From Ischnura elegans (lineage: Eukaryota; Arthropoda; Insecta; Odonata; Coenagrionidae), in the NCBI RefSeq assembly GCF_921293095.1, contig NC_060251.1, positions 102,038,566 through 102,102,565 on the forward strand: a stretch of DNA of 64,000 nt, written 5' to 3'. Positions 56,859 to 64,000 of the stretch are shown here, in pieces (position 1 is the first letter of the stretch; each line of letters begins with the position of its first letter). A model generated the notes under the pieces. That model saw only the letters and a program-made list of their open reading frames with translations, searched no databases and was not told where the DNA came from. Made by a program: the position numbers and the translations under genes.

Positions 56859-59111
56859 TAGTGATGGGTCGATTCCAAAATTTTATCGATTCCGATCCCG
56901 ATTCTGACATTTCGATTCCGATTCTACCGATACCGATTCCATCGATTCTGATGCCATAGGCTCCAAGAAAAATACCACTTAATTCCAGGCAATAAGAAAA
57001 CCACTTTTAAAAATATTACTCTGTGAAAGAGTCAGTTGACAAAAGCATCTTTCATATCATCACTATGTAATTAAAATATAATAGCTAAATTTCAAAACAG
57101 AACATACCTGAAAAGTGGTGTTACATGATAGGTATTACTTTAGAATATTGGCACTCATAATATGTCGACCATATATATGTATCCAAACTACAAGGGAGAG
57201 CCCTGAGTACAGAAATTCTCATAGCTGTAATAAAGATTGCATACTACGTATATAAATCATGTAATATTTGGCCCTTTCAAATTCTCAAGCAGAAAAACCA
57301 ATTATTCTACATGCTCAGCCAGCAGGTTTTGACGTCTCCATGTTACATTATTACTGCCTGCAGAAAATTGCCTTTTGCTACACACTTGTGTGACTGGGCA
57401 AGTACTTTCCTACCAAAATTGCAAGATTTCGGAGACTGGAATTTTTATTAAAAATTATATCAACGATTTTTTTGGAACTTGAATCTTCATGGAATTCAAG
57501 TGGACGAAGCGAACGAACTAAAGAACTAAACTTTATTTTGTAGAGCCAAAAAAATTCTATACTTCTCACGTCATTAAATCAACCTTAAAATCTCTTCCTT
57601 TTTTCCCTTCAAGAAAGAAACTAAACACTACAAATGAATATCACATCGGTCGGACGCAGTAATAAAAAAGGCGAAAAGAGCCTTGTGGTGTGAAAACTAC
57701 CCTTCTGCGCGACTCACCTCGGCGAATGTGGAAAGGGAAAAAGGGTATCGGTTGTTGCCTTTCACGGAAACAGTTCATTTTTCTCTCTCTTAAGCATGCT
57801 GACTTAATCTCTTCACTTTACTTCAATACCCGAGGCATATTTCTTATGCGTGGGATGGATCCGAAAAAAATCCAATCCTTAGTATTTTCACTCGAGTAAT
57901 GCGATAAATGGTCAAGTCGATCTATACATAATCCTTTTTAACATCCTCAGTTTAGTGTTTGAAGTCAATTAAGACGATTATCCATGCTTTAAATGATGAT
58001 TTTCAAGACTAATGTTTTAAAAAACTTGAAAAATCGGCCTCAGTTACCGACCCTTAGTGTTCCGCGGCGTGTAGCTCAGCCTTGACGCGCGATTGAAAAA
58101 TCGCTCTTATTTCCTTCGTCGCAAACTTTTTTTTCCAAGATTTCTAATTAGTAATCTTTATAAATCTCTACTTTATATTGTGGACCAAATTTTCCGAGTT
58201 ATATTTTACGTAAACAAAAGATAATGTCTACTTTATGTCAAATTTCACGTGAAACACGGGTTGGCCATTTTGCGTTGTAAAACCAGACAGATGAGAGCCA
58301 AAATCTTCAAAAGTCATTGAAAGTATAGGCAAAGCACCAGATCAAAGCAATATTGCGTTTTTTATTCCATAAAACTCATACCAACTCAACACCACCTGGA
58401 TAAATTGAAAAAATTTCGAGGATTAACGAGATCGCACATGGTTTTGAAAAGTTTGTCATGTTTGGGCCACTGTATCATCACTAACGGGTCGTATTTATGT
58501 AAAATGGCATATAAATCTATATCTGGTAATGATTTTTGAGTATTTACGCTAAGTTTCAAGTCTCTACTCCCAAAAAGGTCATTTTGGACTTTATACCAGC
58601 TTTTTCCAATTTTGGACCGGTGTGCGCCGGGTCAGAAGACGATCGGCTGGCGTAAAGGTATTCGGCGCCCACTTCGACAACTATAGAGTATACAGCAAGC
58701 TGAATCTACCAGGCCAAGGCATTAGAATGACTTATCGGCTTTAAAAACTGTATTACTACATGAGTTTCATGATAGCACTTCCTGTCGGCAGATTGCTGGA
58801 CCTACTAGCCTCGAAAGCTCTGTAACCTTAATTACTCGACTCGACATTTGTAATGCTACTCGAAACGCTCGAGTCGAGTACCAACTACTCGATCGATTTG
58901 AATTTTCGAGTACTCACACATCCCTGGAAGATGTGTGTTTTGTTATTACGATTACGTGGCGCGAATATTCAAATGACTGTTGGAAATGCGGTCGTATATT
59001 TTGTTGTTTGAAGTACTACTGGAATCGGAATCGATTTTTCACCTTGGCAAGTACTCGTTTTCGATTCCGGTTCTTGGTCGAGAATCGAGGAATCGAACCG
59101 ACCCATCACTA
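56859..59111. mobile_element. hAT-like non-autonomous element with perfect 8-bp target-site duplication
   Basis: The ends are TAGTGATGGGTCGATTCC (56859) and the complement of TAGTGATGGGTCGGTTCGAT (ending 59111). The 8 bp outside each end are identical: ATATTCAT at 56851-56858 and 59112-59119. Subterminal regions are full of CGATTCC/GGAATCG words (56868-56950 and 59018-59098), as expected for transposase-binding repeats. The 2.25-kb interior has only short frames and no recognisable transposase or DDE motifs, so it depends on a partner. It lies inside the MARCH intron. Confidence 0.9.
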
Positions 59112-59311
59112 ATATTCATGCATTATTTATGAATTAATCTTGGCATTATTCAACAGTATTGCATAATATACAGCAATAAAGCATAAAATATGCATTACAT
59201 ACACTATACAATAACAAAATTCAATTACTACATGCACTAGTTTGCATAATATGCAATACGTGTATACATTAGTTTGTATGCATGTTCTGAATTCCCAAAA
59301 ACTGGATGTGA

Positions 59312-59682
59312 CAGGGTTCCCACTCTGACTACATTATAAAATTCACGGTTTTTTTCAGGTTTTCATGGTTTAATGTCATCAAATTCACGGTTTGTAGACA
59401 AGGCATTTTAGGCAGAGATATTGATCACGTAACAATCATCGGCCACACATTAACTCAAAATGTACCAAACGCAACAGATGCCTTGAATGCAAAAGCAGCA
59501 ATGAAAGTGCTCTTATGACGTCACCTATAGTTACCAAAATTCAGGTCCGGCTAAAGGGTGTGAGTGGGAAAATGGAGAGAGCAGGGTGGCAGGGAAGTGG
59601 AGAAGTGCCTGATTTTTCACGGTAGACAAAATTCACCGCTTATTCGCGGTTTTAAGGTTTTTGCGGTTGAATAGAAACCCTG
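59312..59682. mobile_element. 371-bp short inverted-repeat element
   Basis: It starts CAGGGTTCCCACTCT and ends ATAGAAACCCTG, imperfect inverted termini, with TGTGA directly outside both ends (59307-59311 and 59683-59687). A second copy lies at 51753-52630. There is no coding capacity. CAGGG termini suggest hAT mobilisation, but a 5-bp rather than 8-bp duplication is seen, so the class is open. It contains TGACGTCA at 59516. Confidence 0.8.
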
Positions 59683-59837
59683 TGTGAGTAAACACAATTG
59701 GTTTCAATACATATATATTAATATGATAAACTTGACAGCTTAAATACTTTAAGACCACACATACCATCCCTGAATAATAATCTTTTGGTGCAAAATTATT
59801 TACAAAAAAGCAAATGATCACATGATAAGAACATTAC

Positions 59838-59963
59838 CTCCTCAGCAATGCGGTCAATAAGCACATAGAGGGACCAACCCACACATGCCAGAGCAATTCC
59901 ATAGAAAGTCACACTGCAAGCAAGCTTCCTTCTCTCAAGGGATGACATCTCCAATTTCTCCCA
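59838..59963 (-). CDS. MARCH1/8-like E3 ubiquitin ligase, first transmembrane exon
   Basis: A 126-nt exon (42 codons, phase 0 at both sides). Acceptor ACTAG precedes TGG at 59963 and donor GAG|GTAATG follows 59838. It encodes [20 protein letters not shown] and then [22 protein letters not shown]. The hydrophobic run is the first transmembrane helix. The family signature W-E-K-L-x-M-[ST]-S-x-E-R-R-K and the W-S-L-Y-V-L-I-D-R block are nearly identical to vertebrate MARCH1/8. The linker between RING and membrane is the usual length. Confidence 0.95.
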
Positions 59964-61403
59964 CTAGTGTGATGATGAGAATGCCCCATGGAATGAAGTC
60001 AATTGCAAGCCAATTATTACAGAGCACAAGAAATAACAACTTAACCTACAGCTGTTATGAGTAGATTGAAAAAAAAAAGTCACAGATGGGTTCAAGGCAT
60101 AACAAGACGTACAATGAATTTGGCAGTGTGAAATTAAACCACATAAAAACTATTTGAGATTACTTTGAAATGTAAAAGTAAAACTGTACCACATTCCTGA
60201 GGGTAGCATAAATATCTGGGTATTTTAAGAAAGGATAAAATCCAATGCAGTTGAACCAAGTACATTTGATAGGGTGAGTTTAACACTACCGTCATTCTTT
60301 CTTTAAAGTGAAAATATATTAAACTAATCCTAGATTCCAAGAAACTATAGTAAAACATTTTTGAACAATTAGCACAGTTTGAAAATAAATGACGTCTTAA
60401 TTATGGAATTCAGATGTCTAAAGATTAAATAATTCCAGAGAAGACAAATTATATTCCCTCCTGAACACTTTCTCATATGAATCATGCTATAGCCTATGAG
60501 TAAATCATTTACTGTTGCCACTATTCATTATCCTACGAGCCTATGCCAGAGAAAGATTTGCTGTTAAGTAATGAGGCTTCCACAGCTAAGACAATGATGA
60601 GAACAAAGGTTACAGTAGTCACTACCAAAATTCACTTCCTTTCAATATGGGCCTTGAGATCAAAAACTGTATGTATAAACGTTTGTTAACTTCAAAAAAT
60701 TTATCCCAAGAATTAAAAGAGATACAACAGTCAATCAGGGAGAAGATTGTACAATTATTTTGGAATTGAAAGCTGAAATTGAAATGCTAACAGGAGATAG
60801 TAAACATTGATAACTTGCAAATGAAAGCAATGTTCCACAAGCATTTTATTTTTTGATCCAGGTTCCGACTACTTCACCAGCATTATCAAGTTATCAATAA
60901 TTCACCTAGAGCAACATTAGGTGCTATCAAAGTGAGAGTGCTGGGGAGGCAAAGAAAATATGTAATGGGGAAGGGACCAAGGGGCAGGAATAACTAGAGA
61001 GTGATGGCTTATGGCTCAGAAAAATGGATGGAAGAATAGAATGGAAAATTAAAAGTGGACAGAGAGAAAGAAGAACAAAGTTGTACAGTAAGTGACAGGG
61101 AATGAGAGGAAATTCCTATTGGATATATAGAGGACACAAACTATCTGAATGGAGCAATTAATAATTGGGGAGAGGCTACTGAAAACAGCATTAGAGGGAA
61201 GAATGTTGGGTAAGCAGGATAGGGGAGGATGGGATTCATAGATAAAATGGAAAGAGCAGGCCTAAATGGAAAAGGAAATTCTAGTTTGTGAGGGGAGATA
61301 TGAAAGGGTAATTCACATAATGCTTCGTGTAAACCAACCTCATCCGGCAGAATAGTTTAATAATAATAATAAAAAAATCTAATTCTTAACTCAATCAACG
61401 CAC
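59964..61403 (-). other. MARCH intron between RING and first transmembrane exons
   Basis: 1,440 bp with donor CAG|GTGCGT (61404/61403) and acceptor CTAG, phase 0. It contains a minus-strand block GATAATGCTGG...GGAACCTGGATC followed by A-rich sequence near 60850-60890, resembling a repeat 3' end, and a purine-rich stretch at 60900-61280. No additional exon was seen. Confidence 0.8.
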
Positions 61404-61584
61404 CTGGCCAAATGGCTTGCTTTTGCTCTGCATGACAAACTGGAATTTGCATAGCTCACAAGAGCGTATGTCAGATGATTTGATCCACTGCTGCAGGCAT
61501 GCTTCGTGGACATACCGCAAGGACCCAGAGCAGTAACAGGGCGCAATGAGAGGAGCCTCATTGTCCCCTTCACAGTGGCATATC
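61404..61584 (-). CDS. MARCH1/8-like E3 ubiquitin ligase, RING-CH exon
   Basis: A 181-nt exon. Acceptor TTTTTCAG precedes GATATGCC at 61584 and the donor follows CAG at 61404. The single leading G completes an Arg codon begun in the previous exon. It encodes [20 protein letters not shown], then [18 protein letters not shown] and a CELC pair. Zinc ligands seen are the Cys of ICH, the PCYC pair, the His of VHEAC, its Cys, and CELC, which is the C4HC3 RING-CH (vRING) pattern that binds E2 ubiquitin-conjugating enzymes. The first ligand of the domain (Cys of C-x2-C) should sit just before the split Arg, in the unseen upstream exon. Identity to vertebrate MARCH1/8 is very high. Confidence 0.95.
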
Positions 61585-62008
61585 CTGAAAAACATCAAGC
61601 ACATTGACTCAACATACACAAGGCAACTAAAGTAATGCGGAGAAATGTGAACTTCAATTCCATAGCCACACATAATGAGCTTGGAAACATACAAATTAAA
61701 CCATACAGAATTTCACATCCATAGTTAAAGGCAGCATAGGATATCATCTTCATCAACTGTACCTCTCTAATTAAACAATAACAGGGAGGCCAATGAAAAT
61801 CGTTTTAAAAGCAAATAATTCCCGAAACTGAGTAAAAATTCATTTTCTCCAAGTTTTCAAACTATATGCATTAATTTTTTTAATGATTTTCATTGCCCAA
61901 AAGGCAAAAAATTACAGTTAATCCATTTAATAAGGAAGAGAGGAACACATTTTAGTGCCTACTAGCTTCTTCAGCTTAAACTGTAGCTGGGTAATTTAGA
62001 GACATATA
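61585..62008 (-). other. MARCH upstream intron
   Basis: Intronic sequence 5' of the RING-CH exon on the minus strand. No upstream coding exon ending with a donor in the required phase (two bases of an Arg codon) was recognised here or up to 64000. Confidence 0.6.
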
Positions 62009-62591
62009 CAGTGCAACCTCGATATAACAACACCTTACGGTGCACTAATGAACACTCGCTATAGCGAATTGTCGCTTTACCGGAGGTGGAGCAAATAATA
62101 GCCAATATACCTGTTGCGAACAGATATACAGGAACAGGAGTGGTGCGGCGACAGATAAACATCTATCCGATTAACGTAAGCATAAATCCAGACGACAGGC
62201 GATGTTTTTTTGAATCACTAAATTTCCTTACTCAAATAACGACTAACTATTCAAACAATTTATAAGCGCCGCACTGAATGAAAATCATGCAAAGCATTGT
62301 TTCGTCAATCATTATATTTATCGAACGACAGTTTACCACATAAATTTGAGACAGAGCACTCCATTAACTTCATTTCTAACAGATCACTAGCAGTTACAGA
62401 GGTTAAGGAGTCTTGATGAAAGTCTTCCGGCGGTGAAACCCTCGCTATGGCGAGAGCCGACGATGAAAGGGTCTCGTAAAAACGAATTTTTTAACACGCT
62501 TATTATAGGGTCAATTGACGGTGCATCGGCTATCTCTCGTAATAGCGGGGGTGTCACTATAGCCCGTACTCGCTTTAACGAGGTTCCACTG
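62009..62591. mobile_element. pogo-like MITE, TA-flanked
   Basis: The termini are CAGTGCAACCTCGATATAAC (62009) and the complement of CAGTGGAACCTCGTTAAAGC (ending 62591), with TA outside each end (62007-62008 and 62592-62593). CAGTGGAACCTCG termini with TA duplication are of the pogo/Tigger type. The 583-bp interior shows further loose inverted symmetry (CGCTATAGCGAA, CGCTATGGCGAG). No transposase is encoded. Confidence 0.85.
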
Positions 62592-64000
62592 TATATAACA
62601 AAGTCCACTCTTTCTTTCCACTCATTGCAGTGAAATATTTTCAGCCTCTCAACAACTCATCAGCCTCGTGAATGCGTCTTGTTATAGTTCTTGGATATTA
62701 ACTCTTGAGAGTGAGTCAACCCATCTATAACCTGATTCTGATTGAGTAGACAAGACTCTAAATGGCATTAAAAGCTCATGAAAAATAGGTGGCAACTTCG
62801 ATATTTCATCAATACTTTGGCACAAGCAATAAACAATAATTCATTCATAGTTTAGGACATTATCCAGCAGTATTCATTCTTTATAGGTTTAAATCCCAAA
62901 TACTTTCGGCCTATGCATGGAGGTAAGGATGAATACCACAGGGAAGGAAAAAGATACGAAAGAAATGAAATTCATTCATAAGTGGCTGCATACTCCAAAG
63001 GAGCTTCTTGAGTTAATACTGATGATGGTGTAAACAATTTGAAACCCATTTCGAACTAAAGCAACCATTGAAACTAGTAATTAACCAAGGATTTTTTTGC
63101 CATTCAACAGCTATTTCATTAGAGGATGCAAATTGCCTACACTTAACAACAAAAAATTGTTTAAACTAAATTTAGTACAGTCACATATTACACGACCACT
63201 TCACAAACATATATTTTTCTATGATTTGTTCATAAGTGCCATTGCACCAGGCACTATACCCACACTTACAATTAAGAAAAATTTTTGGACCACACTAGGC
63301 CAATGTGGTTAAAATTTAAAAAAAAAATAATATTTTAAAATCTAATATGTATTCAATATATGTATTTTTAATGTAAAATATTGCCAACTTTTTCTCCCTG
63401 GCCCATAACTAGATAAATAAAATCTAATTCAATGATACCTATCAAAACTAAAATGATTAAAATAGTCATTTTTGACATTTCCCCATTTCCCATAATGGCA
63501 CTTTCACTAAGTACCTCCCAAGCCTAATTGAAAATTAATTGAAAAAGTGAAAATCAAGAAATCGCCCAAAGAAATGTTCAAGCTAAAATATCATAAAAAT
63601 TAATAACTCTACCAATTATTTCAATGATGCTTAAAACAGACTGATGCCAAAATTAAAATAGCCAACCCTGTGCTGTGAACCACTATATACAAAAATATGA
63701 ATTCAGCCTCATACAATCATGCCAATGACCACAGAATTGTGCCTTAAGTAGACAACAAAACACAGTACTATTCCACAGCTACAAACCTTATCCTTAAAAT
63801 TTTAATGAAATTGGAATTTCACATAAAAAATATATAAAATAAATCATTCTAACACATGGCAGACTTTTTATGTCAAATAGATACAAGAGCAATGAATAAG
63901 TTCTGAGAAAGAAGATGGGACACCATAATCATCAACATCATGAGTAGAGATGCGTGAAAATTGCAAATGCGATAAATGCGATATAAATACAATGACTGGA
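62592..64000. other. Non-coding, probable MARCH intron
   Basis: AT-rich sequence without a recognised exon. Since the RING-CH exon cannot be the first coding exon, this stretch is probably intronic and the N-terminal exon or exons lie beyond the window edge. Confidence 0.5.

Larger units (their letters stand above)
55094..59837 (-). other. MARCH intron between the two transmembrane exons
   Basis: A 4.74-kb intron with donor GAG|GTAATG at 59838/59837 and acceptor CAG at 55096-55094, in phase 0. It is heavily loaded with transposons: a pogo-like end at 55162, a hAT-like element at 56859-59111 and a short CAGGG-ended element at 59312-59682. The rest is AT-rich and non-coding. The phase-0 boundary and the position of the split match those expected between the two transmembrane segments of the family. 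Confidence 0.85.

Noticed and set aside
1-64000. CRISPR arrays, bacterial operons or prophage-like systems
   Set aside because: The window is eukaryotic: spliced gene, nuclear tRNA, SINEs and LINEs. No regularly spaced identical repeats were seen.

Overview
The window reads as arthropod nuclear DNA, most likely insect. It is AT-rich and gene-poor and is crowded with decayed transposable elements and tRNA-derived SINEs. It carries one spliced gene with GT-AG introns and one nuclear tRNA. There is no bacterial-style gene packing and no long intact ORF. The species cannot be named from the sequence alone.

The one confident protein-coding gene is a MARCH1/8-type membrane RING-CH E3 ubiquitin ligase at the right-hand end, on the minus strand. 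Three coding exons are visible: a RING-CH exon at 61404-61584, a first-transmembrane exon at 59838-59963, and a terminal exon at 54440-55093 with the second transmembrane segment and a long cytoplasmic tail. The start codon, the first zinc-ligand cysteine and the N-terminus must lie in upstream exons that I could not find and that are probably beyond the right edge. The large 4.7-kb intron holds a hAT-like element with a perfect 8-bp target-site duplication (56859-59111), a 371-bp short element (59312-59682) and a pogo-like end (55162). A pogo-like MITE (62009-62591) lies upstream of the RING exon.

The one confident RNA gene is tRNA-Glu(TTC) at 26203-26274, with a T-run terminator. A tRNA-derived SINE starts 8 bp downstream. 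The same SINE family recurs at 8371 and 40615, and other tRNA-like heads lie near 28.4, 31.3, 36.1 and 41.5 kb.

Left two thirds (1-42 kb): mostly intergenic sequence with many ancient duplications. Direct repeats lie at 5.8/6.6, 9.6-10.2, 17.0/17.2, 18.3-18.7, 18.7-21.4, 22.4/24.6 and 42.1/42.5 kb. A large inverted repeat spans 12437-14180, two non-LTR retrotransposon C-terminal fragments lie at 27.9 and 35.6 kb, and a CpG- and GC-box-rich patch near 17.9-18.1 kb could be a promoter.

Middle-right (42.7-52.6 kb): a dense transposon block. It holds a hAT-like element with CGAAAC subterminal repeats (42726-44075), a foldback with a recurrent hairpin motif (44734-44925), a cluster of TA-flanked MITEs with GGGTGGTTTCC ends including a ~900-bp palindromic one (45114-48112), a LINE 3' end (45898-46430), a decayed BEL/Pao LTR retrotransposon (about 49180-51520), and a dispersed repeat split by a nested GC-rich double unit (51753-52630).

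The most unusual signals are a hairpin family with the shape CTGAnGAT-stem-GAAAC, whose stem sequences change compensatorily between loci, and an excess of the CRE palindrome TGACGTCA, much of it inside mobile elements.
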